A stretch of 64,000 bases of DNA. Source: Gemmatimonadota bacterium. Its GTDB lineage: Bacteria > Gemmatimonadota > Gemmatimonadetes > Longimicrobiales > Gaopeijiaceae. Under the pieces are notes generated by a model. It was not told the DNA's origin. It saw nothing but the letters and a program-made list of their open reading frames with translations, and made no database searches. This document shows, in pieces, positions 1-9,308 of the stretch. The stretch covers positions 46,206 through 110,205 of the forward strand of contig SKKN01000007.1 in the NCBI GenBank assembly GCA_007121455.1. The letters run 5' to 3'. The stretch's first letter is position 1. Each line of letters begins with the position of its first letter. The translations under genes and the position numbers were made by a program.

Positions 1-1065
1 CGGCTCCTCCGCGCTCGTGTGGCGGACTCGACCCGCACCGTCCAGGACATCGAATGCCTGTTCGAGGAAATACATGTCCTCGCCCTCCGCCGTGACGACC
101 GGTGGCTCCCTCACCCGGAAGACGAAAAAGGATCGATCATCCTCCGGGAGTGCATCGGGATCCATTTCGAGATGCCCCGACACCCAGCCCGTCTGGAAGG
201 GCCCGAGCGGCAAGGTCACGGACCCATCGGACTCCGATTCCGTGGCGGCCCGCACCTCTCCATCCACCACGAGCCGGACCTCGATCGCTCCCACGGGGTC
301 CGTGCCGGACGTCGCGACCCGGGCCGTGATCTGGGTTCTCTCACCGGCGATGGGCGGAAGGCCCCCGCCCACGAGGACGTCGGAGAAAAAACGGTTCTCC
401 GGAGCGTGCTCCGCCGGCTCGGATGCGAGAACCCTGGTCCCGGGCGGCAGATCCAGCGCCGTCCCCTCCGAGAGTGCGCCCGTTTGATAATCGGAGAGGA
501 CGTGGAGCTCCCGCGCCGGCTGGCTCGCATCGGTCAGGAGCCGGCTCGCTCGTAGAAGCACCTCGTCGAGGGAGCTCCGGGCATGGCTCACCTCGGTCTC
601 GTCGATCCGGATTCGCGCTGCAGCGGGCTGGAGGGGGAGAGCGAGGTCCCAGGGCTCTCCGGCCCGGAGGACCCAGATCAGATCGTCCTCGGTCGCACGA
701 TCGACTACACGCCGGGCCGTCTCCTTCATCCAATCAAGCCGGCGTCGATCGTCCTCGATCACTCCCGAACTCAGGGAGTTGTCGAGGACGAGGGCGACGG
801 CCGTCGGCTCGTGGACTCCTCCGGGCAGGGGGAGGAGCAGACGTGCGGCGGCCAGGGTCACGGCCGCGACGATTCCGATCCGGAGAAAGAGGAGGAGGAG
901 CTGCTGGGCCCGGATCTGCCGTGCGTGCTCACGTGTGGCTCGGTGGAGGTAGCGAAGCGCCGGAAAGACGACCCGGCGGTCCCGGTCTCGCTTCAACAGG
1001 TGCAGGACGAGGGGAATGGCGGCTGCCGCCCCGAGCAGGAGGAGGAGGGGGCTCAGGAATCCCAT
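1..1065 (-). CDS. BatA-like membrane protein with von Willebrand-like region (3' end cut by window)
   Basis: The frame is open from an ATG at 1065 to the window edge, at least 355 codons. It opens with MGFLSPLLLLLGAAAAIPLV, an N-terminal membrane segment followed by HLLKRDRDRRVVFPALRYL, typical of BatA N-terminal domains. A second hydrophobic segment lies near residues 55-75, then a stretch with LVLDNSLSS like the first strand and metal-site loop of a vWA fold. BatA-type proteins are inner-membrane proteins usually encoded with DUF58 and MoxR proteins. The start overlaps the DUF58 stop (TGATG), so translation is probably coupled. The C-terminus and any further domains lie outside the window. 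Family assignment is from motif recognition; function is not established. Confidence 0.85.
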   Translation of the reverse strand, partial: MGFLSPLLLLLGAAAAIPLVLHLLKRDRDRRVVFPALRYLHRATREHARQIRAQQLLLLFLRIGIVAAVTLAAARLLLPLPGGVHEPTAVALVLDNSLSSGVIEDDRRRLDWMKETARRVVDRATEDDLIWVLRAGEPWDLALPLQPAAARIRIDETEVSHARSSLDEVLLRASRLLTDASQPARELHVLSDYQTGALSEGTALDLPPGTRVLASEPAEHAPENRFFSDVLVGGGLPPIAGERTQITARVATSGTDPVGAIEVRLVVDGEVRAATESESDGSVTLPLGPFQTGWVSGHLEMDPDALPEDDRSFFVFRVREPPVVTAEGEDMYFLEQAFDVLDGAGRVRHTSAEEP

Positions 1066-2000
1066 CAACCCAGCCGTTGTCGCTTCTGGAGGTATCGCCG
1101 GAGTGCGGAGGCCAGCGGCTGCTCGGTGCCGATCACTCCGTACTCGATGCCGTGCGGGCGCAAGGCCCCTCGCCATTCTGCGACGGCCTCGTTCACGGCC
1201 GACCGGTATTCGGAGCGGACGTCGGGCACGTTCACACCCATCTCGTCCCCCGTTTCGGGGTCGAAGAAGCGTACATCTCCTCCGGACGGAAGATCCCGCT
1301 CTCCCGGATCCAGGAGGTGGAGGACGATCACCTCATGTCCCCGGTGGCGAAGGAAGTGCAGTGCCTGCCGGGTCGGCTCCGCCTCCAGGAGCAGGTCCGA
1401 GAGGAGAATCACGAGACCGCGCCTGCGCAGGCGCAGCGCCGCCTCTCGGAGGGCACCCTCCGCCGCGGTGCGACCCCCCGATTCTGCAGAGGTCAGCGTG
1501 AGCAGGAGCTCGCGAAGCTGCCGGGGTCCACCTCGGGGCCGGACATGATGACGGATCTCTTCGTCGAAGGCGACGAGCCCGACTTGATCGCCTTGCCGGA
1601 TCAGGGTGTGGGCCAGGGCCGCCGCCAGATGGCTCGCATACCATGACTTCGTGGGCAGCTCGCCGGGGTTGGAGCTCCAATCCATCGATCCGCTCAGATC
1701 GAGGAGGAGGTAGGCCCTGAGGTTCGTCTCCTCCTGGAACCGCTTCACGTAATATCGGTTGGAGCGCCCGAACATCCTCCAATCGATGTAGCGGAGGTCG
1801 TCGCCTGGACGGTACGCGTGAAGCTCCGCGAACTCTGCGGAAAAGCCCCTGTGCGGCGAGCGATGGAGCCCGAGAAGGAAGCCCTCCACGACGCGCCGTG
1901 CGATGAGCTCCATGTCGCCCAGCTTTGCGAGGGAGCCCGGGTCGAGGAGGTCGGCGCGCCCCGGGTTTGCTGTCGGGGCTCGGGCGTATGGGTCGCTCAT
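1065..2000 (-). CDS. DUF58 domain-containing protein
   Basis: 311 residues. The DUF58 core is plain: HRSPHRGFSAEFAELHAYRP, then GDDLRYIDWRMFGRSNRYYV, and the vWA-like DLSGSMDW (a DxSxS metal-site motif) near residue 100. A later LVILLSDLL continues the Rossmann-like fold. DUF58 proteins are soluble partners of MoxR ATPases and BatA membrane proteins; the downstream gene on the same strand is BatA-like and the junction is TGATG. The usual moxR gene is not immediately upstream, where a divergent gene begins at 2264, so this is probably the first gene of its transcript. Its client process is unknown. The region 2001-2263 should hold divergent promoters, but I could not point to clear boxes. Confidence 0.9.
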   Translation of the reverse strand: MSDPYARAPTANPGRADLLDPGSLAKLGDMELIARRVVEGFLLGLHRSPHRGFSAEFAELHAYRPGDDLRYIDWRMFGRSNRYYVKRFQEETNLRAYLLLDLSGSMDWSSNPGELPTKSWYASHLAAALAHTLIRQGDQVGLVAFDEEIRHHVRPRGGPRQLRELLLTLTSAESGGRTAAEGALREAALRLRRRGLVILLSDLLLEAEPTRQALHFLRHRGHEVIVLHLLDPGERDLPSGGDVRFFDPETGDEMGVNVPDVRSEYRSAVNEAVAEWRGALRPHGIEYGVIGTEQPLASALRRYLQKRQRLG

Positions 2001-2263
2001 CGATGAAGGTTAGCCCGGGGCCTGGAGGGGAGCAACGGCGCGCTCCCTGTCCCATCCGTAAGGAGGGCCCTGTCCCTCGCAGAGGACGCTTCCGACGGAT
2101 GAGCCGCTTGCGGAGAGGGAAGGGAGCGGAAGAGCTCGGGCCCTCCATGGACCGAACCACGGCTTCGGAGTAGGAGCGGGGCGCCACCGCCCGACCGGTG
2201 CCGACTTCGGGCACGGTCTCTGCAAAGCCAAGAGAGTTTTTCAACCGTTGCAGGAGGTTCTGG

Positions 2264-3331
2264 ATGCTCGGTCGACCAGGACGCTTGATCGTGGTCCTCG
2301 TCGTGACGGGACTCACGTCCCCGTGCGTAGCCTCGGCGCAGACGGACCCGGCCGGCATCCTGGAAGCGCGAATCTGGATCGACCGCGGGATGGAGCCCGT
2401 CCTCCAGGAAGGCGAAGGGGTCCGCGTCTACTTCCGTGTTTCGCATGCGGCCTATCTGACGGTCTTCCATATCGACACCTCCGGCCGGGTTCGGCTCGTG
2501 CTGCCTCATGGCCGGGAGCAGGAGCGCCCTGCCCGCGCGAAAGCGGACTACCGCCTCCTCTTCCCCGACGGAGCACATTGGGTCGTCAGAGACGAGCCGG
2601 GCGTGGGGTACTTCTTCGTCGTCGCGTCGAACGTGCCCTTCGATCTCGGAGCCTTCGAGTTCCGGGATCGGGTCGGATGGGACCTCTCGACCGTACAGCA
2701 GCGAGTGCGTCAGGATCCGTTCGTGGCGATGGAAGGTCTGATCGAGGCCGTTCGGCCCGCGGGTGAGCATGTGGAGCGTGCCCTCGATTTCGTGCAGTAC
2801 CGCGTCGGGAACAGATACTCCTACCCCAGATTCCTGTGCTACGACTGCCACGTCCCGGAATCTCGCGCGGTCCAGAACCCGTATCACGACCTCTGCCCAT
2901 CGGTGCGTGTCGTAATCAACAACGATCCGTATTTCTATCCCGCCACCCGCTACAGGGGCGAGCGGGTCGTGCAGCCTCGCATGCCGGACCGGGGGCAGTT
3001 CAAGTACTCAATCAGGGAGCGGGGCAGGGGAGAACCGGGGACCCCGGTCGTGCAGGCGCGGGAAGGTGCGGGTTTCTCCCCTCCGGCGGGTGGCGAGCAA
3101 CCAGACCGCTCCACGGCTGGGGAGCGGCGAATCGAGCTCCCCTCGGCGATCAGTCCGGGTGATGCCAGCGCGCTCGGCAACAGGGGGGACTCGGCCGGCG
3201 ACCCGATGGATTCCACCATGGTTCCACTTCGCGAGCAGCGACCGGACTCGGGGTCGGACCGTCCCCGGCCGACCCTGGAGCGTCGCCGTCCGCCACCTCT
3301 GCGGCCGGGGACGCTCCAGGGTGGTGGGTGA
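2264..3331 (+). CDS. exported DUF4384-like protein
   Basis: 355 residues from ATG 2264, chosen because AGGAGG at 2252-2257 sits six bases upstream; a longer frame opens at 2198. An N-terminal signal peptide (LGRPGRLIVVLVVTGLTS, cleavage near ASA-Q) predicts export. Residues about 30-170 (IWIDRGMEPVLQEGEGVRVY, YLTVFHIDTSGRVRLVLPH) resemble the DUF4384 fold, whose role is unknown. Residues 192-196 are CYDCH, a CXXCH sequence, and another Cys follows in HDLCPSV. The last hundred residues are Pro/Arg/Gly-rich and probably disordered. A 12-base inverted repeat lies in the last codons. The downstream gene is convergent, so this looks monocistronic. Confidence 0.75.
   Translation: MLGRPGRLIVVLVVTGLTSPCVASAQTDPAGILEARIWIDRGMEPVLQEGEGVRVYFRVSHAAYLTVFHIDTSGRVRLVLPHGREQERPARAKADYRLLFPDGAHWVVRDEPGVGYFFVVASNVPFDLGAFEFRDRVGWDLSTVQQRVRQDPFVAMEGLIEAVRPAGEHVERALDFVQYRVGNRYSYPRFLCYDCHVPESRAVQNPYHDLCPSVRVVINNDPYFYPATRYRGERVVQPRMPDRGQFKYSIRERGRGEPGTPVVQAREGAGFSPPAGGEQPDRSTAGERRIELPSAISPGDASALGNRGDSAGDPMDSTMVPLREQRPDSGSDRPRPTLERRRPPPLRPGTLQGGG
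3273..3321. repeat. 12-base inverted repeat at the 3' end of the DUF4384-like gene
   Basis: CCCTGGAGCGTC (3273-3284) is exactly complementary to GACGCTCCAGGG (3310-3321), with a 25-base GC-rich loop. It ends eight bases before the stop codon of the plus-strand gene and lies between two convergent genes. It could end transcription, but no T-run follows, so a Rho-independent terminator is not certain. Confidence 0.5.
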
Positions 3332-3383
3332 CCGGGTCGGGCCCGCCGAAAGCAACCCGCCTTCGCAGTCGACCCGTTCGTGG

Positions 3384-4373
3384 TCAGGGCATTCCGACGC
3401 CTACCCGGATCGAAGCCGTGTTGTACTCCGACGTCGCGAACTGGCCCGAGACGCTGAAGAACGCGAGCTGGAGGTGAGCACCCGCTGCAATCCTTCCCTT
3501 CGAGCCCAGGTCCGACGACAGACGGACGCGCGGCTCCGTCTCCAGGTGAGGGCTGGAGACCTCGTAGTCCAGGTCCATGCTCGAGGTCAACACCGCCCCT
3601 TTCGCAAAGAGGGTGATCGCCCCGAGCGTGCGGCTCACGGCAAGTCCGAGGCTCCGGCCGGAGACCTCGAGGAAGTCGCCCGCCGAGAGGCTCTGCATCC
3701 CGGCGCTGACCGACACGTCCACCGGAGGCGGAACGAGGAGCCAGTTCGTGAGCGAGTGCTGGACCCCGATTCCGAACGCGGAGACGGAGCCGATCTCATC
3801 CGAGAGCTCCACGCCCGGAACGACTCGAAGGTTCACCTGTGTGCCCATTCCCACCCCCACTGTCCCCTCGATCGTTGCGAACGGGACCGCAGGAATGTCG
3901 AGCCCCTCGGGAAAGACGAGGTTGTAGTTGTCGGGGTTCAGGTTCGCATCCAGAAGGGCCTGCCGGAACGGCGGGTTCGGCTCCACGATCAGCCCCGGTC
4001 CTGCGCCCGTGGCGGTGGGGGAGGTTCCCGTGGTGGTGTATGGGTTCGGGTACGGCTCCCCCTCCACCATGACGGTTGCGGGTAGTATGGGTGTGAACGT
4101 CTTCAACTCCTCGGGCGGAATTGCGGCCATGATCCGTACGCCGAGGTTGAATCGGAGGAGTCCCCTGGGGCGGGCACCGTCGAAGAAGGCGAAGGTCATC
4201 GCGTGGCCGAAGCCGTCCGTGATGGGCTCGACGTAGAGGGCCGCGTTCTCACCGGCGAGCGTGGAGATCGTTTCGTCGAGAGTTTGTCCGTCGACAGGAG
4301 CAGCCCGGAAGAGCAGGCACCCGGCCAGGAAAGCCAGGGCGAAGCTCGATCGGAGGCAGATTCGGGGAAGCAT
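3384..4373 (-). CDS. DUF6588 family exported, probable outer-membrane barrel-like protein
   Basis: 329 residues. A signal peptide is visible (RSSFALAFLAGCLLFRAAPV, cleavage near DGQ). The mature part matches the DUF6588 pattern: LYVEPITDGFGHAMTFAFFD early, then alternating polar and hydrophobic strands such as TVGVGMGTQVNLRVVPGVEL, and SIRVGVGMP at the extreme C-terminus, a strand-like end typical of outer-membrane barrels. DUF6588 proteins are common in Bacteroidota and related phyla; their cargo is unknown. The gene is convergent with the preceding one and divergent from lepA. I cannot assign a substrate. Confidence 0.75.
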   Translation of the reverse strand: MLPRICLRSSFALAFLAGCLLFRAAPVDGQTLDETISTLAGENAALYVEPITDGFGHAMTFAFFDGARPRGLLRFNLGVRIMAAIPPEELKTFTPILPATVMVEGEPYPNPYTTTGTSPTATGAGPGLIVEPNPPFRQALLDANLNPDNYNLVFPEGLDIPAVPFATIEGTVGVGMGTQVNLRVVPGVELSDEIGSVSAFGIGVQHSLTNWLLVPPPVDVSVSAGMQSLSAGDFLEVSGRSLGLAVSRTLGAITLFAKGAVLTSSMDLDYEVSSPHLETEPRVRLSSDLGSKGRIAAGAHLQLAFFSVSGQFATSEYNTASIRVGVGMP

Positions 4374-4515
4374 CGTCTCGTCCTTCGGGAGAGTCCGGTT
4401 CCGTCTCGGTCACGGGGTACGGTGGGGCCGAGGGCAGTCTATCACCCGCGGGTCGGCGTCGCCAGGCCAGTTGGCGCGAAGCAGCTGAAAAGCCCCGTCA
4501 GGTGGGGAACTTCGA

Positions 4516-4544
4516 TTGATCCGCCGCAAGCCCGCGGTTATCTT
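4516..4544 (+). promoter_or_regulatory. predicted promoter for lepA
   Basis: TTGATC (4516-4521), 17 bases, TATCTT (4539-4544). Transcription would begin near 4551, 40 bases before the GTG at 4591. The TTG inside this -35 box is also the first possible start of the lepA frame, so the promoter argues against that longer start. Confidence 0.55.
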
Positions 4545-4590
4545 GATTCCCGTTCGACCCACCCGTACCGAGAGGCGAGGTCCACCCTTC

Positions 4591-6390
4591 GTGCGCATCG
4601 ACCATATCCGCAATTTCTGCATCGTCGCCCATATCGACCACGGGAAATCCACCCTGGCCGATCGGTTGCTCGAGGCGACCGGCGCGCTCGACTCTCGCGC
4701 GATGAGGGAACAGGTCCTCGATTCGAACGAGCTCGAGCGGGAGCGCGGAATCACGATCAAGCTCCACGCCGTTCGGATGGACTATGTCACGAGGGAGGGG
4801 GCGAACTACGAGCTCAACCTCATCGACACCCCCGGGCACGTGGATTTCACGTACGAGGTGTCGCGCTCCCTGGCCGCCTGCGAGGGGGCCCTCCTCATCG
4901 TGGATGCGAGTCAGGGAATCGAGGCTCAAACGCTCTCCAACCTCTTTCTCGCGATGGAGGCCGACCTCGAGATCATCCCGGTGTTGAACAAAATCGACCT
5001 TCCGGCGGCAGAGCCGGACAAGAGGCGGGAGGAGCTTTCGGATCTCCTTGGGGTCGATCCCGAGGAGATCCTCGCGGTGAGCGCGAAGGAGGGGACGGGC
5101 ATCGACGCGATCCTCGAGGCCGTCGTCTCCCGCATTCCACCCCCGGAAGGTGATCCCGAAGCTCCCCTCCGGGCGCTCATCTTCGACTCGGAATATGACA
5201 AATACCTCGGAGCGGTACCGAGCGTGCGGGTCGTGGATGGGCGACTGCGGCGGGGAATGCATATCTCGTTCGGGGCTGCGGATGAGGAGTACGAGGTGTC
5301 GGAGGTCGGGTTCCAGCGGCTCAAGCGTGTGCCGCAGGACGAACTCGGGCCAGGGGACGTGGGATACGTGGTGGCTGGGATCAAGGAGGTGTCCCACACT
5401 CGCGTGGGGGATACCGTACTCGACGTCGAGAACCCGTCCCCGGACCTCCTCCCAGGCTACCAGGAGGTCCGACCGATGGTCTTCGCCGGCCTCTATCCCA
5501 CCCAGTCGGACGACTTCGAGGAGCTCCGCGAAGCGCTGGACCGCCTGAGCCTGAATGACGCGGCCCTGCGCTTCGAGCCCGAGAGCTCTGCAGCGCTTGG
5601 GTTCGGTTTTCGATGTGGCTTCCTGGGGCTGCTCCACATGGAGATCGTCCAGGAACGTATGGCCCGAGAGTTCGGCGTGGAGCTCATCACGACCGTTCCG
5701 AACGTGGAGTACCATGTACGGCTCACGTCCGGGGAGCACGTCACAGTGGAGAACCCGACGACGCTCCCGGACCGCGGTCGGATCGATTCGATTTCCGAGC
5801 CGGTCGTTCGGGCACGGATCCTTTGTCCCGCGGACTACATCGGAAACGTCCAGAAGCTCTGCCACGACCGGCGCGGGATCTTCCGCGGGATGCAGTACCT
5901 CGATCTTCGGCGCGTCGAGCTCGACTACGAGTTGCCGCTCGCCGAGATCGTGCTCGACTTCTATGACAAGCTCAAGAGTGGGACGCGGGGATATGCGGCG
6001 CTCGACTACGAGTTCCTGGAGTACCGGGCGGATGACCTCGTCCGATTGGACATCCTCCTCAACGGGGAGGCCGTGGACGCCTTCTCCATCATTCTTCATC
6101 GGGAGAAGGCGGAGGAGTATGGTCGAAGCCTGGTCAAGCGGCTGCGTGAGCTGATCCCTCGCCAGCAGTTCGAGGTGGCTCTACAGGCCACGATCGGGAG
6201 CAGGATCGTGGCCCGTGAATCCGTGCGCCCGTACCGTAAACAGGTGACTGCGAAGTGCTACGGCGGAGATGTCTCGAGGAAGAGGAAGCTGCTCGAGAGG
6301 CAGAAGGAAGGTAAGCGGCGGATGAAGCAGGTCGGTGCGGTCGAGATCCCGCAGGAGGCGTTCCTCGCCGTGCTGTCCCTCGGAGACTGA
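4591..6390 (+). CDS. lepA: elongation factor 4 (LepA), ribosome back-translocating GTPase
   Basis: 599 residues from GTG 4591, the same length as Escherichia coli LepA. The start follows a GAGGCGAGG stretch and begins [20 protein letters not shown], the canonical N-terminus with its P-loop. Other GTPase motifs are [16 protein letters not shown] and NKID. The LepA-specific C-terminal domain is present ([28 protein letters not shown] near the end). LepA binds the ribosome and can reverse or remodel translocation under stress. The ROK kinase follows after two bases, so the two are probably co-transcribed. Confidence 0.97.
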   Translation: MRIDHIRNFCIVAHIDHGKSTLADRLLEATGALDSRAMREQVLDSNELERERGITIKLHAVRMDYVTREGANYELNLIDTPGHVDFTYEVSRSLAACEGALLIVDASQGIEAQTLSNLFLAMEADLEIIPVLNKIDLPAAEPDKRREELSDLLGVDPEEILAVSAKEGTGIDAILEAVVSRIPPPEGDPEAPLRALIFDSEYDKYLGAVPSVRVVDGRLRRGMHISFGAADEEYEVSEVGFQRLKRVPQDELGPGDVGYVVAGIKEVSHTRVGDTVLDVENPSPDLLPGYQEVRPMVFAGLYPTQSDDFEELREALDRLSLNDAALRFEPESSAALGFGFRCGFLGLLHMEIVQERMAREFGVELITTVPNVEYHVRLTSGEHVTVENPTTLPDRGRIDSISEPVVRARILCPADYIGNVQKLCHDRRGIFRGMQYLDLRRVELDYELPLAEIVLDFYDKLKSGTRGYAALDYEFLEYRADDLVRLDILLNGEAVDAFSIILHREKAEEYGRSLVKRLRELIPRQQFEVALQATIGSRIVARESVRPYRKQVTAKCYGGDVSRKRKLLERQKEGKRRMKQVGAVEIPQEAFLAVLSLGD

Positions 6391-6392
6391 CA

Positions 6393-7385
6393 TTGGATCT
6401 CCCCGAGCGCTGGATCGTGGGGGTCGACATCGGAGGGACGAATCTCGTCGTCGGCCTCGTGCCTGCCCGGGGAGGTAATCCGTTCGGTCTGCGTACGCAA
6501 CGAACGCTTTCGGCGGAGGGACCGGAGGCCGTCGTTGCCCGCGTGGTGGATATGGTGGTGGGGGTGCTGGCGGACTTCGAGGCCGAGGGGGGCTCGAAAG
6601 GTGTTGTGGATGGGCTCGGGATTGGATGTCCCGGGCCGCTCGACCGCACCTCCGGGGTCGTGGTCACGACCCCCAACCTCGGATGGACCCGGTTTCCGGT
6701 GCGGGATCGTATCGCAGAGGCGGTCGATCTTCCCGCAGCCCTCGATAACGATGCGAACTGTGCGGTGCTCGGAGAGTGGTGGCAGGGAGCCGGGAAGGGG
6801 AGCCGGGTCCTCGTGGGACTCACCCTGGGGACGGGGGTCGGGGGGGGAATCGTAATCGACGGGCGGATCTTCCATGGGGTAGGGGACGTCGCCGGAGAGA
6901 TCGGTCACATGACGGTGGATCTCGATGGACGTCCCTGTAAGTGTGGGAATCTGGGGTGCCTGGAAGCGTATGCTTCCGGCCCGAACATCGCTGCCCGAGC
7001 GGTGGAGGGTCTGGAGTTCGGCGCGAGCTCCATCCTTCCGGACCTGGTGGAGGGAATGCTGAGCGACGTGACGGCCGAGACGATCTCCAGAGCCGCGGTT
7101 CAGGGCGATGCCTATGCGCTCTCGGTGATGCGGGAGACGGCGGAGTATCTCGGGGCGGGTATCGCGAACGTGATGAACCTCCTCAATCCCGACACGGTCG
7201 TCATCGCCGGGGGTGTCACGCAGGCAGGCGAGCATCTCTTCGCGCCCCTCCAGGAGGTCGTTCGGAAGAGAGCCTTCGCGTCGGCCGTCGACCGCTGTCG
7301 AATCGTCCCGGCCGCGCTACCCGGGACGGCAGGTGTGGTAGGGGCTGCTGCCGTGTTCAAGCAACAAGACACGGGAGGCCTTTGA
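6393..7385 (+). CDS. ROK family sugar kinase, probable glucokinase
   Basis: 330 residues from TTG 6393, two bases after the lepA stop, with GGAG at 6382-6385. Motifs: VGVDIGGTNLVVGLV (ATP phosphate loop), LDNDANCAVLGEWW (substrate loop with the catalytic Asp), GTGVGGGIV, GEIGHMTV, and the zinc cluster CKCGNLGCLEAY typical of ROK proteins. ROK kinases phosphorylate glucose or related hexoses in the cytoplasm. There is no N-terminal helix-turn-helix, so it is an enzyme and not a ROK repressor. A PfkB-type kinase follows. The sequence alone does not separate glucose from N-acetylated hexoses. Confidence 0.9.
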   Translation: MDLPERWIVGVDIGGTNLVVGLVPARGGNPFGLRTQRTLSAEGPEAVVARVVDMVVGVLADFEAEGGSKGVVDGLGIGCPGPLDRTSGVVVTTPNLGWTRFPVRDRIAEAVDLPAALDNDANCAVLGEWWQGAGKGSRVLVGLTLGTGVGGGIVIDGRIFHGVGDVAGEIGHMTVDLDGRPCKCGNLGCLEAYASGPNIAARAVEGLEFGASSILPDLVEGMLSDVTAETISRAAVQGDAYALSVMRETAEYLGAGIANVMNLLNPDTVVIAGGVTQAGEHLFAPLQEVVRKRAFASAVDRCRIVPAALPGTAGVVGAAAVFKQQDTGGL

Positions 7386-7392
7386 TCCTGTG

Positions 7393-8418
7393 ATGGAGCC
7401 CGTCTCCCCGGCGGTTGGTGGTGGGCCTGGCCCTCGTCGTCTCGGCGTCGTGGGGACCATGGTATGGGACACCATTCACGCTCGCGACGTTCGGGACGGG
7501 CCGGTCGAGGAGTGGGGAGGGATTGGATACGCACTGGAAGCTCTCAGCGTCACGCTCCCTCCGTCCTGGGAGATCGCTCCGATCGTGAAGGTGGGGGAGG
7601 ATCTCGCGGAGCCCGCGTTCCATTATCTCCGGACCCTGCCCCGGATCAGACTCGAACCAGGGGTCCGGGTCGTGGCGGAGCCGAACAACCGGGTGGAGCT
7701 TCGCTATCGCAACGAGGAGCGAAGGACCGAGCGGCTCACGGGCGGCGTCTCCTCTTGGGCCTGGCCCGAGCTTGCCCCGCTGGTCCGCGAGTGTGACGCC
7801 CTCTATGTGAACTTCATCTCGGGCAGGGAGATGGAGCTCGAGACGGCCAGGAGCGTGCGGGCGAGCTTCCGGGGCCCCATGTACGCCGACCTCCACTCGC
7901 TCTTCCTGGGGGTGACTTCGCATGGGGATCGATTCCCACGACCGCTTCCCTTCTGGTCCGAGTGGCTCCGCTCTTTCGATGCAGTCCAGATGAACGAGGA
8001 CGAGTTCCATCTCCTCGGTCGGGCTCGCGGGGATCCGTGGCGCCTCGCTGCCGAGGAGGTGGGCCCCGAGCTCAAGCTGATCGCCGTCACGCTCGGCGCC
8101 GAGGGGGCCGCATACGTGGCGGGGCCCGGTTTCTGCCCCGACCCCTTCTCCTGGCCCGAACTGCGAGACCGGATCGCGATGCCCGGAGCGAGTCGAAGTG
8201 GAAAGGTGTCGTCGGAGGCGGGCCCGGAGGAAGGCGACCCCACCGGTTGCGGTGACGTGTGGGGGGCCACCTTCTTCAGTATGCTACTGGCCGGCAGCGA
8301 TTTGGAGAAGGCGATGAGTCGAGCGAACGAGATTGCCCAGCGCAACGTGCAGCATCGGGGGGCGCGCGGGCTCCGCTACCATCTGCAAAACCGACTCCCC
8401 GGCGAGACGGGAGGATGA
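7393..8418 (+). CDS. PfkB family carbohydrate kinase
   Basis: 341 residues from ATG 7393 (an adjoining GTG at 7390 adds one residue). The PfkB/ribokinase signature near the C-terminus is GDPTGCGDVWGATFF, with the catalytic Asp in GCGD. The N-terminal half has LGVVGTMVWDTIH and WGGIGYALEAL, corresponding to the substrate loop of the family. LIAVTLGAEGAAYV precedes the anion-hole region. The family covers ribokinase, fructokinase, adenosine kinase and others, and I cannot choose between them. It sits directly after the ROK kinase and overlaps the next gene by ATGA. Confidence 0.85.
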   Translation: MEPVSPAVGGGPGPRRLGVVGTMVWDTIHARDVRDGPVEEWGGIGYALEALSVTLPPSWEIAPIVKVGEDLAEPAFHYLRTLPRIRLEPGVRVVAEPNNRVELRYRNEERRTERLTGGVSSWAWPELAPLVRECDALYVNFISGREMELETARSVRASFRGPMYADLHSLFLGVTSHGDRFPRPLPFWSEWLRSFDAVQMNEDEFHLLGRARGDPWRLAAEEVGPELKLIAVTLGAEGAAYVAGPGFCPDPFSWPELRDRIAMPGASRSGKVSSEAGPEEGDPTGCGDVWGATFFSMLLAGSDLEKAMSRANEIAQRNVQHRGARGLRYHLQNRLPGETGG

Positions 8419-9308
8419 AGGTCGTCTCCGTGCCTCCTACGCTGGACGGCCGTACGTTCGACCGACTCGTCGAAGCGCTGCCCGAGGGAGATGCTTCGAA
8501 GGTTCTCTTCGACGCACGGCGGCTCCGCTGGGTGGATCCCATGGGCCTCGTCGGGCTCCTCAGCGCGGGTGCGGTCGTGCAAGCGCGGACGGGCGAGGCT
8601 CCACTCCTTGGGCTTCCGGAAGGAGGAGAGGTTCCCGGATACCTCTCCCGGATGGGGTTCTTTCGGGAGGCCAGCGCGGTCTTCCGGTCGGACTCCAAGC
8701 CTCCGTCGCGGGGCAGCGGCCCCTCGGACGTGCTTCTCGAGATCACCCCGATCAAGGAAAACGGAGACATCCACGATCTGGTGGACCGGGTACAGGGTCG
8801 CGCAGGGGCGATTCTGTCCAGGTCCCTTCATTATCCGGCTACCGCCGTGGTTCAGTTCTCGGTGATTCTCTCCGAGGTCTGCCAGAACATCCTGGAGCAT
8901 GCCGAGGCGCCCGGCTGGGTAGCCGCCCAGGTGTACAACTGGACTCAGCGTCTGGGCCGTCCTGTCCTCGTGATCGGTGTCTCCGATCTCGGGCGAGGCT
9001 TCCGCCGCTCCCTGGAAAGCGAGCACGCCGCGCGGTTCGGTGATCGGTGGAGCGACCCCTCGGCCCTGGAGGCGGCCTTCATCCATGGACTCACCCGGTT
9101 CCCGGACTCCGGGCGGGGCCAGGGCATCCAGCAGATCCGGAAGCAGGTTCGCCGCTGGGAAGGGGCGATCTCCATTCGGAGCGGAACGGCCCGGATCGCC
9201 GACGTTCCGGATTGGGACGACCAGGAACCGCTCGGATCCGATCTCCACCCCTTTCCCGGCGCCCAGATTCACATCGTCCTCCCTGCCCGTTCGGACGATG
9301 GGGCTTGA
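8415..9308 (+). CDS. STAS-like domain fused to GHKL (HATPase_c) ATP-binding domain
   Basis: 297 residues. The ATG at 8415 overlaps the stop of the PfkB kinase (ATGA) and defines the start within a longer open frame. Residues about 1-90 look STAS-like (KVLFDARRLRWVDPMGLVGL, then LGLPEGGEVPGYLSRMGF). Residues about 130-270 are a GHKL ATPase of the RsbW/SpoIIAB style: SEVCQNILEHA (N box), VSDLGRGF (DxGxG, G1 box), SGRGQGIQQIRKQV (G2 box). No histidine-kinase phosphoacceptor domain is seen. Such ATPases act as anti-sigma or partner-switch kinases. The following coupled gene encodes a second STAS-like protein, a likely partner. No sigma factor is adjacent. Confidence 0.8.
   Translation: MKVVSVPPTLDGRTFDRLVEALPEGDASKVLFDARRLRWVDPMGLVGLLSAGAVVQARTGEAPLLGLPEGGEVPGYLSRMGFFREASAVFRSDSKPPSRGSGPSDVLLEITPIKENGDIHDLVDRVQGRAGAILSRSLHYPATAVVQFSVILSEVCQNILEHAEAPGWVAAQVYNWTQRLGRPVLVIGVSDLGRGFRRSLESEHAARFGDRWSDPSALEAAFIHGLTRFPDSGRGQGIQQIRKQVRRWEGAISIRSGTARIADVPDWDDQEPLGSDLHPFPGAQIHIVLPARSDDGA

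Noticed and set aside
4498..6099. 533-residue minus-strand frame
   Set aside because: Antisense to lepA, whose product is unmistakable.
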